A stretch of 64,000 nucleotides of DNA. It comes from Folioceros fuciformis (Eukaryota > Anthocerotophyta > Anthocerotopsida > Anthocerotales). The position numbers and the translations under genes are program-made. The notes under the pieces were generated by a model that was given only the letters and a program-made list of their open reading frames with translations, ran no database searches and had not been told where the DNA came from. Where the stretch lies: contig JBNGIO010006255.1 of assembly GCA_049999805.1 (NCBI GenBank), positions 581,832 to 645,831 on the forward strand, read 5' to 3'. This document shows positions 11,251 through 23,836 of the stretch, one piece after another (the stretch's first letter is position 1; every line of letters begins with the position of its first letter).

Positions 11251-14181
11251 ATGCCACTTGCGTGCGTCGCGGATCCCGCCCCACTGCATCTGCGAGATCG
11301 CATCATGTGCGGCACGACAGCAGCCCTCAATTCCCTGCCCCGATCGGAGTCCTTCCGGCTGGAGGTGCGGCCGGCGCAGTCGCTCACCACCACGGCCACC
11401 AGCTCCTGCACGCTCACAGATTCCGACAGCGGGGACAGGGAACGTGACGACGGCGGGGGCATGGAGGCGGACTATCCCCGGGTGGCGGCGGGCAGGGGAA
11501 AAAGCCACGCCTCCACCTCCACGCGCAGCCGTCGGCACAACAGCAGGACCAGTGGTGGCGGCGGTGGCGGGGGAGCAGGAAGCAATTCCCCTCCTTTGTC
11601 CTCGGAGGCGCACGTGGGGGAGTCCATGAGCGGCACGGAGGGCGGCCTGGCCAGTCGATCCAGCAGTGAGAGCATTGTGCACCAGAGCTCGCAGCCGGGA
11701 GACCGCTTTGTGGTGGCAACCACGGCCAGCACAAGCACTGGGAACTCCTTCAAGGTTGCCGCGCCACAGGCCTGGAACGCGCTGGCGGACTCAGTGCATC
11801 GCGCGGTGGCCTCCAATCGGGCGTGGGCCTCGGATTGGCGGGACTCGCACCCGCCTCTCCCCTTCGGCAACAAGCCCAGAGAGCACAAGGCTATCAGGCT
11901 GGGCAGCCACAAATCCGCCTTCAACACCGTTCCGGCTTCTGCTAACAAGGCGGCCGTCAGCTTCACCTTCAGCGGCTGTGCCAGCGCAAGCGCCAGCGCC
12001 AGCGCAAGCGAGGATGCCAATTGCGGCTCGCAATTGCAGGACGCCGGTGAGCACGACCAGGATCAAGCCTGCTCCGTTGTGGGCAGTCCGGAACATCCAG
12101 CAGCCGTAGCACCTGTTCCTGCACCCGTGCCAGCCTCTGCCTTCCCCCCCAAGAAACGCCCTTTCCTCGCCACAGTGTCCAGCGTGAGCGTCACTGCGGA
12201 CGAGGACCAAGCCGATCTCGCAGGAGACGCCCTCAGCCTCAGCCCTCCCCGACAACAACAACAACAACAAGACGCTGAAGACGACGAAGAAGAAGAAGGT
12301 GATGAGCAGTGCTCTCCCAAGCCCGCCAAGTCTGCCCGGCTCTCCCCCAAATCTACCCAGGACTCCCTGTCCCGCAAATCTGTCAACATTTTTGTGGATC
12401 TCAACGTGAGCAGCCACGAGCTGGTGCCCATCAACAACCACATTGAGGTGTGCAAGCGGGTAGCATCCGGGCTGCCCCGGAAGGGCCAGCAGCAGCAGCA
12501 ATCGGGGAGCCAGGAAGCCGCGAGCTCGTCAGGGGGATGGACTGCTCCAGGACCTCCGGTGCTAGGTTTGAGCCTGGCGTGGGACCACAGCGGGCTCTGC
12601 AACACGCCGTGCACGAGCGAGGGGCATCCCGCTCCGAGGGAGGATCCGGAGCTGGCGTCCATCACGCAAGCTGGGGTGGCCATCGCCAGCCCAGCCAGGA
12701 GCAAGAGCGTGTTCCACACTCGGACCCGGGATGCGCACGTCTCCAGCTCGCAGGTGAGCAACTCTACCGTGCACGACAGCCTGGATGATGGGCGGCAGGC
12801 GTGGGACGCGCCGAGGCCGCTGGGGGGAGGCACCATCACCCGGGAGCTGCACCGGGCGCAGGCGCAGCACCTGGCGGCCGCCTTCCAGGCTCGGGTCACC
12901 CGGGGCCAATCGGAGGAGGTGGTGAAGAAATCGGAGCACGCCAGGCTGAAGCTCAGCCTGCAATCCACAGCAGCTTTGTTCGAGAATCCGCCGGCGGGGA
13001 TGGAGGCGCAGGGACTGAGCTTGGTGCACCTGCTGCTGCAGTGCGCGGATGCTGCGGCCAAGGACGATTCGTCCCTGGCAGCTGACATCCTGGGCCAGCT
13101 CTACCAGGGCGCGTCCCTGTACGGGGACTCCATGCAGAGGATCGCTGCCTACTTCGCGGAAGGCCTGGCGGCCAGGGTGGTGGGGAAGGCGTCCCCGGTG
13201 TACGCCACCCTGATGCACCAACCGTCTGTGCGGGAGAGTCTTCTGGCCTTCACTGCGCTGTACAAGGTGTCGCCATACTTCCAGTTCGCGCACTTCACAG
13301 CCAACCAGGCCATCCTGGAGGCCATGGTCGGGGAGGAGTTGGTGCACGTGGTGGACCTGGACATCATGCAGGGATTCCAGTGGCCGTCTCTGATCCAGTC
13401 CCTGGCCACACGCCCGGGAGGACCTCCGAGGCTGCTGAGGATTACGGGTGTTGGGGAGGAAGGGATTCTTAGAGACACGGGTCAGAGGTTAGTCAGCTTT
13501 GCTGCCTCCTTCGACATGGCGTTCGAATTCGACGCTGTGGCAAGGGACTTGGAGCATGTCACGGCCAACTGCATCCGTCCCAGGCCGGGGGAAGCCATTG
13601 CCGTCAACTGCGTGTTCAAGCTCCACACCCTTCTGTACCAGCCCGATGAGGAAGGCCATTCCAACAAATCGCCCAGCAGATCCGACGGGCAATACCAGCC
13701 GGCCAGGCTGCAGGGCTTTTTGCGCAGCACCGTGGCTCGGCTGGGGCCCAGGGTGGTGACACTGGTGGAGCAGGAGGCGAGCCACAATGCGCCCACCTTC
13801 CTGGCGCGGTTCGTGGAGGCTCTGCACTACTACGCGGCCATATTCGATTCCCTGGACGCGTCGTTGCCGCAGCAGAGCGAGGACAGGGTGAAGATCGAGC
13901 AGGTGCATTTTGCCACCCAGATCAAGAACATCGTGGCGTGCGAAGGGGCGGAGCGGGTGGCCAGGCACGAGACCGCGCAGGTGTGGCAGCAGAGGATGAA
14001 GGCAGCGGGATTTGTGCAGCTGCCTTTGAGTTCTCACAATGTTACGCAGGCCAAGTTGTTGCTTCAACTGTGTCCTTGTGAAGGATACAAGATGGCGGAG
14101 GAGGCTGGCTTGGTTTCCTTGGCATGGCAGGATAGGCAACTGCTCACTGCTTCAGCCTGGGCCTGTCGGGGGCGCACGTAG
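11251..14181 (+). CDS. GRAS-family transcriptional regulator, SCARECROW-like
   Basis: A 976-residue intronless GRAS protein, a nuclear regulator type found in land plants. The N-terminal 585 residues are low-complexity: Ser/Gly-rich, an alternating Ala-Ser run near residue 245, poly-Gln, and an acidic stretch (DAEDDEEEEGDE). The GRAS domain runs from about residue 588 to the end: leucine-rich start GLSLVHLLLQCADAA, the VHIID-type core VHVVDLDIMQGFQWP at 698-712, a second leucine-rich region, a PFYRE-like region with VVTLVEQEASHN, and the terminal SAW motif (S968, A969, W970). The DLDIMQGFQWP core and LARFVEALHYY resemble the SCR/SCL branches; exact subfamily is uncertain. The frame is open without a stop back to an in-frame ATG at 10720, but that part is translated microsatellite (poly-Leu), so I chose ATG 11251; ATG 11305 is also possible. 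Confidence 0.9.
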   Translation: MPLACVADPAPLHLRDRIMCGTTAALNSLPRSESFRLEVRPAQSLTTTATSSCTLTDSDSGDRERDDGGGMEADYPRVAAGRGKSHASTSTRSRRHNSRTSGGGGGGGAGSNSPPLSSEAHVGESMSGTEGGLASRSSSESIVHQSSQPGDRFVVATTASTSTGNSFKVAAPQAWNALADSVHRAVASNRAWASDWRDSHPPLPFGNKPREHKAIRLGSHKSAFNTVPASANKAAVSFTFSGCASASASASASEDANCGSQLQDAGEHDQDQACSVVGSPEHPAAVAPVPAPVPASAFPPKKRPFLATVSSVSVTADEDQADLAGDALSLSPPRQQQQQQDAEDDEEEEGDEQCSPKPAKSARLSPKSTQDSLSRKSVNIFVDLNVSSHELVPINNHIEVCKRVASGLPRKGQQQQQSGSQEAASSSGGWTAPGPPVLGLSLAWDHSGLCNTPCTSEGHPAPREDPELASITQAGVAIASPARSKSVFHTRTRDAHVSSSQVSNSTVHDSLDDGRQAWDAPRPLGGGTITRELHRAQAQHLAAAFQARVTRGQSEEVVKKSEHARLKLSLQSTAALFENPPAGMEAQGLSLVHLLLQCADAAAKDDSSLAADILGQLYQGASLYGDSMQRIAAYFAEGLAARVVGKASPVYATLMHQPSVRESLLAFTALYKVSPYFQFAHFTANQAILEAMVGEELVHVVDLDIMQGFQWPSLIQSLATRPGGPPRLLRITGVGEEGILRDTGQRLVSFAASFDMAFEFDAVARDLEHVTANCIRPRPGEAIAVNCVFKLHTLLYQPDEEGHSNKSPSRSDGQYQPARLQGFLRSTVARLGPRVVTLVEQEASHNAPTFLARFVEALHYYAAIFDSLDASLPQQSEDRVKIEQVHFATQIKNIVACEGAERVARHETAQVWQQRMKAAGFVQLPLSSHNVTQAKLLLQLCPCEGYKMAEEAGLVSLAWQDRQLLTASAWACRGRT

Positions 14182-14763
14182 CTTTGGCTCCGGGTGCTGC
14201 CAGCACCACAATTTTGCTTATCAGCAGGCAGGCAGGCAATGGCTATGTAGACAGTAGACGGTAGGGCGAATTCCTGGGCACTTCTGAGCAAAATTGTCGG
14301 TTGCTGGTCTGCACCTCTGTGTACAGGATGGGCAGTCCTTCCTATGTAACATTTCACAACATTTTTATTTGAATGCCATGTGCTCAAATTGGGAATGTCA
14401 CAGATTCCTGGCTCGGCTCGGCACGGCTCGCCTCCTGCTTGGATAAACAATGCTTGCTGCAATGCAAATACAATGGCCTCAAGCAGCTGCTGTCCTTGCA
14501 TTGTGGCAAGCGGGCACGAAGCGGCACTAGACTTGACTGTAGAGGGTACACTGCCCCTGACCCTCACACTGTCGGTATTATCCACCATGCGCACTGTGCT
14601 GTGATCACAAGGATTCCTAAGCGTACCACGTTGTGGCAATATCCAGTGTCTGGGGTTCACCGCCGGATTCCTCCAGCAATATATATTCCATGTTCTTCAC
14701 TCTGCCAAAAAGATTCTTCATTTTCAACGCTGTTTCGATTAGGGTGGTGCGGTGATTGATTCT
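14182..14763. other. Intergenic between GRAS and SDR genes
   Basis: Presumably the 3' untranslated region of the GRAS gene followed by a short spacer. No coding signal was recognised. Confidence 0.4.
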
Positions 14764-15038
14764 TCACTCTCCTAGTGCAAGATCCAAAAACCGCCTTGCC
14801 AGATGAACAAGGTCAAAGTACATATTCCAGTAGCTTGGTAAATCTGGTCGCTTCTCTGAAATTTCCCACAGGTTCCACAGAACGCGTTACATGTGGTTGT
14901 CCACCGCCCTTGTTTTTTTGTTAGGACTGACCTAGGTAGGGGCAGACGACAGACGCACCAACACCAAACTTCTGTGCACCACGGGGCTGCCGAATCCGGT
15001 GATATCAATCAGACAACCGGCAGCGGACCAGTGCATAC

Positions 15039-16193
15039 CTTGTCCTGCCGTGATGTCGGTTTGTGTGTAGCCAGGGCAGAAGCTGTTCACAAAGATCCTT
15101 GCCCCAGCCGGCCTGTCAGCCAGGTCCCTGGCCAGCATCCTCGTATACGCGTTGACAAAGGCTTTAGAAACAGAGTAATGAGGGTACATCGTGGCCCATG
15201 TATCACTCTTGCGCTGCTTTGCATCGATGTAGAATTTTTTCATGACTTCTTCCATCTTCTTCTCCGATAGGGTCTCAATTCTATCCCAGGTCAGCCTCGC
15301 ACTTGCTTTGATGACATTCTGCTTTCATCAGCAAAAAACAAAACGAAACCTATCGGGTCGTGATCCAACAAAAGTACTTTCACACAGGGGCCACCCGGTA
15401 CAACAAAATGAAGAACCGGGGCCACGAGTACCGAAGAGCCACAACTTACAGAGAACTGCCCAAGCCTGGAACTGACGTTGACAATCCGAGCACCGGACTT
15501 GGAGGGTCGCAGAAGAGGCAGAATAGCTTCTGTCACATTCTTCACACCATAGTAGTTCGTTTGCATGACCTTTCGTGCATTATCCAAATCTGGTGAGTCC
15601 GGTGCACCGAAGATCGATGCATTGTTCACCTGCCAGTAACATACATTGCACTAACAATCAAAGGGCCTCCTTAACTCATCGTACGAGCTCTAGGACTCTT
15701 TCTCAGAAAAGGCTAGGACCCCGGTGCAGACGAAACCCTTAAACAGCCTACTCAACAGACGTGATAGCACCTTTCAGCGAAGTGTCATGTGCAGAAGGCT
15801 TGATTACCTCAGATACATGCGTGATCGTTCTGGTACAGCAACACAGGACTCGAGATATGAGCAAGACCCTTTACTGCTCACGCAGATGATGAAACCAGAA
15901 CGTTGCTTAAATCTCACCAGGATGTCAATGCCACCAAATTGCTCCCTCAGCCAGTCAGCAAACTGCCGGACGGACTCCAGATTAGACACATCCAGTTGGC
16001 GGTACATCACCAGCAACCCCGCTTCCCGCAGTCTGTCCACGGCGGCCTCACCACGATCCACATCCCGACACGTCATTACGGTTGTGATACCCAGTTTGGC
16101 AAGCTGCCTCACAATCTCAAACCCGATGCCCTTGTTGCTACCTGTGACCACGGCCACGGTATCCTCGGACCACCACCTACAAGAACCAACCAA
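15039..16193 (-). CDS. Short-chain dehydrogenase/reductase (carbonyl/menthone reductase-like), C-terminus unresolved
   Basis: Three minus-strand exons encode most of a classical NAD(P)-dependent SDR. Exon 1 (16193-15918) has the cofactor motif VVTGSNKGIGFEIVRQL and CRDVDRG. Exon 2 (15629-15450) has the NNAS motif (VNNASIFG) and IVNVSSRLGQFS with the catalytic serine region. Exon 3 (15318-15039) has the catalytic YSVSK and ends at CPGYTQTDITAGQ. Phases join cleanly (ILV-NNA; GQFS-NVIK). The spacing resembles plant neomenthol dehydrogenase, salutaridine reductase and carbonyl reductase 1. The start is uncertain: ATG at 16193 precedes a possible acceptor, so an upstream exon may exist. The usual C-terminal exon (a PTGKFF-like end) was not found in 14764-15038. 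Either it is too divergent or the gene is truncated. Confidence 0.8.
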
Positions 16194-16199
16194 GCCTCA

Positions 16200-17100
16200 A
16201 AATCATTCCCCTGCAAGCCACAGTTTCAATGCTACATCAGCGTCAAGTAGATCACCTTCTCGTAGTAGCCGCCATGAAGTGATGGACAGGAACCGAGCCC
16301 GCACAAATTGCATGACCAAGGAAGTCGGTACTTCGGAATACCGGCACCAAGGGAGCAGACACGAATGCCTCACTTCTCTACATGTAGGTTACGTTTAATT
16401 TGTCACTTCGATTTTCGTTACCACATATGCTGCTGCCACTCCTTTCTGGCAAGATAAATAATAACATCATCCCCGTGTGAAAGCGAACCTATGCCTATGT
16501 ATCTATATGACGCCCATGTCTTAACGCTGGCTTTTGTACTTACTTAGCAAAATCCCCTATCAACTCACTACCTAATTAATATAGGTGACAAGGTCATGAC
16601 AAAAATGGCAACCCATCCAGCACGGCCTAAATGTTGCCACTTGAGGAGCAGCTTTAGGAAGCACAGGATCGCTCGGGCAAGCCAGGAAACAAGCACAGGT
16701 CAAGTGTCAGCTACAAACATTGGGAAGCGAGCTTGAGTGTCGCTACACAGGTGTCTACCAGTCCACCTCAGTCTGCTCATGGCAAGATTTCAAAACATCT
16801 GCAACGACTGGCCATCTATGTCCGCATCGCTGCAACCAGCCAATCATTCGGGCTTCTTGTGTTACACTTGAGCCAGCTTTTGCCACTGGAGTTGAGCTTG
16901 TGTCCAAAGATGATCCTTCGATGACATTTTGGCGTCGGGCTGGCTGGTCATGCCCCAGTTACAAAGTTCCATCTCCTCGTGACCTCCTGCTGCTCCATAT
17001 TCAAAGCTTGCACTTTCAAATACCTTCTTCATTGCACCTTGGATGTCTTCTGCCCCCCACTCTTCGCCTTTTCAGTTCCTGAGAAATTTAAACTCGAGTC
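16200..17100. other. Intergenic, no gene recognised
   Basis: May contain a 5' exon or leader of the minus-strand SDR gene. No other signal was recognised. Confidence 0.35.
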
Positions 17101-17137
17101 ATGCTGACAGGACTACCAGTAGTACAAGACATGGATG

Positions 17138-18240
17138 CTACAGCAAGACGGGAAAGAACCCGACGGACCTCTGGCACGCACACACCTGATGCGAGAGGGG
17201 CCCCAATCCACAGATCTCCGCCTGCAAATGATTCTGCAAACCCTCGATCACTCTGCCAACATCTGTAAAGCACGGCACATCAATTGCAATGAGACGTTGT
17301 TCCACAGCTACAACGTGTAGCGTGACATGCATTATCACTACATCCTGGATGGAGTTTGAGCACGTGGAGATGTAATTGAGCCAGTTCTGCATAGTAGCTG
17401 ACCAACGCTGCAGGTCCTGGATTGTTTCCTCAACGATTATCACTGGAGAAGACACGAGTACTTTACTAAACAATTTCCTCCGCAGATGTGCAACAGGCTG
17501 GGGCCTATGGAACGCAACAGCAAGCTTGGGGAAGATCCAGATACGAGCACATAGCCACACAAAGTAAGGATCGGTGAGAACAGGAAGAAACTCTACCCTT
17601 ACGCTGCTGCAAACAAGGACAGTGCATAGTCCTTTGCACTCGCCATTCCTTCATGTCTGGCTGAGGCTGCGTCTGCCAGCTCCAATCGAAGGTTCTCCAG
17701 CCCGACATGCTCAGGTGTGCCCTTGAACAAGGTGCTGCTGGATCTGACTAGCCCTTGTTCAGGTGTGTGGAACTGTTCGTTGTTGCCAGCTTCAAGGGAA
17801 CCAGGATCATCCAACACTAGTCTCTACCTTCCTTCCACTAGCATCATGGAAGGATTCCTAACCTAATCAGACAGTTGGTCTTAAGCTATGTATTCTTAAA
17901 TGTAATTAATGAAACTAATTTTATTATTAATTTTAGTATTGACAAAAGTATTCAGAGTTATACATTGGTGTGGAATTATAATGACAAAAGGTGATTGGCT
18001 ACAAACATTCGTAGAAATACGTATGTACGTTGCGCACAGTATGTATGTAGTGTATGCAAAACCTCTGTACAGTTGATGTATGTCGCCAGCCAGATTGCGC
18101 TTCCTCCTCTCACGAGATTCTTGGGCTAATCCGAGAGCAGGGATCGGACTCGTTGGAGCCTCAGCCGGAGTTTGTCGACTGCATTCCAGCAGTTTCAACT
18201 GTAGCCTTGACCGCAGCCAGTCGAGAGCTGGAGTTTCCAC
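17138..18240 (-). CDS. Unrecognised minus-strand coding candidate (possibly three exons)
   Basis: Three minus-strand open segments may be exons of one gene: 18240-about 18070 (starts METPALDWLRSRLQLKLLE), 17820-about 17600 (contains EHVGLENLRLELADAASAR), and 17560-17138 (contains VEETIQDLQRWSATMQNWL). The last two have the composition of real helical protein and lie in order, but splice sites were not settled and no family was recognised. If 18240 is the true start, the gene is divergently arranged with VPS53 (start 18544), about 300 bp apart. Low confidence. Confidence 0.3.
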
Positions 18241-18543
18241 ACCAGATCTGTGTCTACAGCGGGAATTAGCTGCGGATCATGCCTTCTCGTAGGCTGGTAG
18301 GGAAATTTGAGCTCTTCAGCTTCAGTTCGCATTACTTCATTGTAACAGTCATTGGTAAATTGTCAGATGCATTTTCCGAACAGCAGGCGAGAGCCGAGGA
18401 GTTACTTGAGACAGTCAGATCTCGCTAGTTTTGTGGGAGCGTCATCGAGCACTGTGCAGCTCGAGTTTGTCAAGTTGCGCTTTTGAGCTTTTGGATAGGG
18501 CTGTTTTGCAGCAATCTGTATCGGAAATTTTGTCTCTGACAGC

Positions 18544-21500
18544 ATGGCCACGGCCAATTCCACCACGCTGGATTTCATCAACTCCATGTTTCCGAATGGT
18601 TTGTTTCATGATCTATTTACCGGTGCAGGGGCGTTCATTTGTAGCTGTGCAAGGGCATAGTCAGGTGCTTCGGTGCTGAAATCTCTTGTTCCTGAGTTCC
18701 CTTATTTTTGGAGCAGAAGCTTCACTGGTGGCTGTTGAGCCGTTGATTTTGAAACTTCGCAACAAGATACGCCATGTAGATGCCGAAATATTGTTGGCAG
18801 TGAGACAGCAGGTACCCCTGTTATCGAAGAGCACTTGTCCCTAATCTCATACAGCATGGTTCATGATGTTATTGCGCGTGGCTGGTTTCCTGTGATGGCA
18901 ATGACTGTATGTAATAGAACTCTAATCCTTGAGTCCCATATGTATAGAGCACGTCCGGGACAAAGGCTAAGGAAGATCTTGCTTGTGCAACTGGAGCAAT
19001 TCAGGTGCCTGAAATTCTACAATGGACTAGCCTCCCTGTGAACTGCATGTGGGATAAATCGTGAGGTATTGACTGCTGTTCTGCTTAGGAACTGGCCCAA
19101 AAGATCAAGGAAATAAAAACGAAAGCAGAACAAAGCGAGGTTATGGTGCAAGAAATATGCAGGGACATCAAGAAGCTGGACTATGCAAAAAAGCATATTA
19201 CCACCACAATTACTGCGTTACATCGACTAGCAATGCTGGGTATATTTTGGTCAAGTGTTGACAGCTATTGACAGATTTCTGTTTGTTATCATTCGCAGAC
19301 ATACGTAGGTGAATCCAGTGTTTTGGAGTCTCACCCGTTTTCTGGGAACTGTTTATGTCCAGTGTCTGCCGTAGATCAGCTGCAAGCTATGGCCGCTAAG
19401 CGCCAGTACAGGGAGGCGGCTGGACAGCTTGAGGTTTGTGATTCTTTCCTTGTCAGTATCCATGGGCTCAAAATGCACGACATGAGACGTTTACTCCTCC
19501 TCAAGCGGTTATATTGGTCCCGGTGTACTAAACTAGGTCTTTCTTTTGTTTTTTTGCACGGATTCAGGCTGTGAATCAGCTTTCTAGCCATTTTGAGGCA
19601 TATAACGATATTCCCAAAATCAATGAGCTCCGAGACAAGTTCAAGACAACAAAAGCAACATTAAAGGCGTGTGTGTTTTCTGACTTCTCTAGGTAGAGAA
19701 CCTTTCGTTTCACTTGTACAGCTCATAATTCCGAGCAACTGTCAAACATTGTCAATGACCCTTGTATGATGTGAAGCTCACATGCTGCAGCTCTATAATC
19801 TGCTTCGCCTGTTTGCACGTTGTCTTGCAGCTTAGGTACAGCTGCACTGAAGGATGATGATGGGCACTTGATGCAGCAGCTATCAGATGCTTGTTTGGTC
19901 ATCGATGCACTAGATCCTTCTGCTCGTGAGGAGCTCATACGGAATGTGTGTAGCAAGGAGTTGACTGCATACCAGCAAATTTTTCAAGGCACAGGTAACT
20001 TGCGTGTTTAGGGTGCAATTTTGTGTCTCGAGTACTCTGCATACTGTGTCTTTCAAGCATTTGTTGACTGTGTTCTAAGTTGACCTTTTTTCACGAGCAG
20101 AAGTGGCAAAACTTGACAAAGTGGAGCGTCGTTATGCTTGGATTAAGCGTCAGTTGCGTGCTAATGAAGAAGTCTGGCAGATATTCCCATCAGCTTGGCG
20201 TGTCCCTTACCTGCTCTGCATGCAGTTTTGCAAAGTTACGAGGTACACACGTCTTGCAAGTTCATCAGATGAGCTTGACAGTTTTGAGCAGGTCCATGCT
20301 GTCTCATTTTGGTTAAGGTTCCAAGACACACACGCAAAGAAGCTATCTGATTTGTATGAGAAAGCAGTATTGGCCTTGACCATGACCGAGTGATTGGACA
20401 CGTGCTGCACAGAGCTTTAAAGGGAGAATGTTTTGTGACAGGGCAAACCTTATGGAGATTCTTGACGGTGTTGATGGAGCCAAGGAGAAACCAGATGTGG
20501 CAACTTTGCTGCAGGTACTCTCTGTCTGTGTATTGACCATCAGACGTCTGGCTGACCATGTACTTCATATTAATTCCGGGGAGGCTTGTATTCGGTTGAC
20601 CTGAGTATCTTAGGTGCTCTCTAGGGCTTGCAAAGAACACTTGAGTTTGAGCAAGAGCTAGTAGAACGATTTGGTGGGAGCGATTCAGGTGTCAGCCGTG
20701 ATGAAAGAGATAACAGGGGCCATGCCGACAGAGAAGCGCTGGGTTTAGTCGAAGCCACTGACTCTGCAGTCAAGGATGAACAAGAGGTAACGTCTGCTAA
20801 ACATACGTTTGCCTATCTGGGTGTGCAGTGTGTATGGCCCTGTTGAACACCTTCACTGTGCAAGTAGACATTGTTGGACCACTTTCCAGTGTGTGTTTTT
20901 CAGAGTCTAAGATCTGGATTCTGCCATATTATGTCAGGGCAAAGTATCCCTCGAGTTTGAGGAGTCCAAGCGAAGCACAGGTTTAGCCACAGCTGTAAGT
21001 GTCTACCTCTTGAATTTGTCTCCGCTGTGCATCGGTGTCCCTCTCGCAGTAATTGTGATCATAATATCAGTCTGTGTACCTTCAGGCTGCTATGAAATTC
21101 AGTTTTCGTGGTACGATATCGTCATGCTTTGAGCCACATCTTGGCTCTTATGTCGACCTGGAGGAGAAGACGCTGATGGAAAGTTTGGAGAAACTCATTC
21201 AGGTTCCGTCTCTCTTTAAGTGTCCTTTCTGTGTGCGTGTCGTGAATATTCGACCTTGCTGTAAGTGTAGGATAGCTTCACAAAGAGTTATGGAATTTGA
21301 AAAGACGTCCTGTTGCTGCAGGAAGAGACTTGGGAAGCAGAGGAAGGCAGCAATACAAGCATCCTCTCCAGCAGTTCACAGGTGGCTATTTCCTTCCAAT
21401 ACAGACTATGCCGCCCTTGGTCAAGCAGAAAATCATCATGACCACATGTCATCGATCGGACTGGTGATCTGACATGTCTCTATCAACAGATTTTCCTTAT

Positions 21501-23597
21501 CATAAAACGAAGTTTGAAAAGATGCAGCAATCTGACTCGGAATCAAACGCTTTTTAACCTCTACAAGGTAAGTGAAAAACCTGCAGCATATTGCCGTGTT
21601 GAGCTGGTCTCGACGTCGTCAACGTAGATAACCTTCAGCACTGCTTTCATTTGCCATTGACTTGCAGGTGTTTCAGCGCGTTCTGAGGGCCTATGCCGCG
21701 AAGCTCTTGGTAAGGTTTCCGAAGGGCGGCACTGGCATAGTAGCCACTGCAACTGGTACCGATGGGCAGATTAAGGTTACCCGGCCTCTGACATCAATGC
21801 CATGCATCACTTCGTTTTGCGAATGGCATGCAGCTAACCATAAGACAGCATTCACATGGTTATCAATTAACCTTCAAGTAATTTTACGTTGTCTGGTATC
21901 TGCAGATGACCGAGAAGGATGAGAGAGTGATGTGCTACATTGTGAATACGGCTGAGTACTGCCATGAGACGGTACAATAACCCAGCAGAAACGATTTCCG
22001 GCAAGCCATTTACTTCTTGCGTCGTGTTGCAGCAATCTTTTGTTATCATATTAGAGGATTATCTTTCCGATTGCTCGTTACAGGCTGGTCAGCTGGCGGA
22101 AAACATCTCAAAAGTGATTGACGTCCAATTCTCTGAAAGTATTGACATGTCAGAGGAACAGGTATAGTAAATCATTTGATTCGTTACTCGTGAACACTAG
22201 CAAGATACTTAGAAGTGGTACTCATGGAACGGAGCTGCCCCTGTTCTGCAGGATGAGTTCTCAGGTGTGATAACAAAGGCTCTGTCAACATTGGTGCTAG
22301 GTCTAGAAACAAAGCTCGAAGCTGAACTTGCAGCTATGGCACGAGTGCCTTGGGGAACACTAGAAGCAGTTGGAGATCAATCAGAGTAAGCCTGTACACC
22401 TCTTACGGCTCTGCAGTTACGCTGTGGTTCAAAACGAAGGTGATTCAGGAGTTTCCTGTGAAACAGATATGTTAATGGCATCAGTTCCATCCTCTCAAGC
22501 AGTGTTCCCGTGATTGCTGGCCTGCTGTCAACTGTTTACTACTCTTTCTTCATGGACAAGGTATGTGCAAGAACATGGCAGGCCTGTGTACTGGTTGTTG
22601 CATGTCTGTATGTTCTGACACCTGCCTTTGAGTGCTGTGAACAGCTTGCAGCATCTTTTGCTCCAAGGTTTCACCTAAACATATATAAGTGTAAGCGCAT
22701 CTCTGAAACAGGAGCGCAGCAGGTAAGCGCTCGTGTTCGCCTTGTAGTTGAAGCAACGGTGGTTGTTGATATATCAGTTCTAACCTACTCACACCTATGG
22801 ACGCCAAGCAGATGTTGCTTGACACTCAGGCTGTAAAGACTCTGTTACTAGAAGTCCCAACACTTGGTGGCCAGGTACGGCGTTCTTCGTTTAACTAGTA
22901 CACGTTTCGTTTGCAGTTTTTTTTATTAATAGTTTGAGCTGCACGCAGAGCTCAGCGTCACCGACCTATAATAAATTTGTCACTCGTGAAATCTCGAAAG
23001 CTGAAGCTTTACTGAAGGTGAATTTGCAAGCTCTGTGTGGAGTTGCGCTGAATTTCGTGCTTGAGGTTGTGACGATAACCCGTATGTTTGGCTCCTTGAC
23101 AGGTAATTCTGTCGCCTGTTGAAGCCATCGCAGACACTTATCGGGCATTGCTACCTGAGGGGACATCTGCTGACTTTCAGAGGATACTTGATCTGAAGGT
23201 TGGTCAGAAACACGTTGTAGCTTCCTGCAGGCAAGGCGCGCTGACTCCCTTTACTCATAAGTCAGTGCGTGCTTGCGTGCAGGGTTTGAAGAGGACGGAG
23301 CAACAGCCACTGTTAGATCAATTTAACAAGCGGGGACCTGGAGGGCTGATTACCGCGAGTCCTACTACCCCAACTGCAGCGCAGTTTGCCAGTGCAGTTT
23401 CATCCTTTCTTCCCAGCCCAGGAACACCCAATCCAGGGAGAGAGGCAATGATGTCCCGGGCAGCGGTATTTGCCAGTGCAGGAAGAGGCGCTTTCTCGCA
23501 GTCTGCAGCCACCATGAAGAGGATTTTTTCATTAGCCGAATCTGCTAAAGACAAGAAGGAGGTACCATCATTCCGGAAGCTGTTTAACGCCCAATAA
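18544..23597 (+). CDS. VPS53: VPS53, subunit of the GARP/EARP tethering complex
   Basis: Encodes an 835-residue VPS53 (plant homologues about 820-830), a subunit of the Golgi-associated retrograde protein complex that tethers endosome-derived vesicles at the trans-Golgi. Twenty-four exons with consistent phases: 18544-18598, 18717-18811, 18948-19004, 19089-19239, 19363-19433, 19568-19692, 19831-19994, 20101-20242, 20442-20514, 20625-20786, 20938-20994, 21086-21202, 21322-21381, 21490-21567, 21668-21775, 21906-21971, 22084-22161, 22252-22385, 22467-22560, 22645-22722, 22812-22874, 22949-23017, 23103-23198, 23283-23597. Diagnostic segments: [19 protein letters not shown] at the start, [19 protein letters not shown] in the coiled coil, [56 protein letters not shown]. 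All conserved blocks of the family are present in order, so the gene appears intact. The CPX gene converges on its 3' end. Confidence 0.96.
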
Positions 23598-23836
23598 ATC
23601 TCACGTTTTGCCAACTGAGCCATAGAGTGTCAAGATGGTAAAACGAGATTGACGTCTTGGTAACTTATTCGGATGTCAGGATGTTTTTGGCATTGGCACC
23701 TGATTCCTACACTTAGCGTTGCCCATCTCATTGCGGTAGTGCACAAGAATCTGACGTTAGCTCACTCATACACGGCAGGGCAACACAATTGAGGGCCTCG
23801 CTTGATCCCTTTCACTAACTGCAATAGATAAACTTC

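Noticed and set aside
11258-13347. Long minus- and alternate-frame ORFs over the GRAS gene (for example 12063-13088 minus, 341 codons)
   Set aside because: Shadows of the GC-rich GRAS coding sequence; no family similarity.
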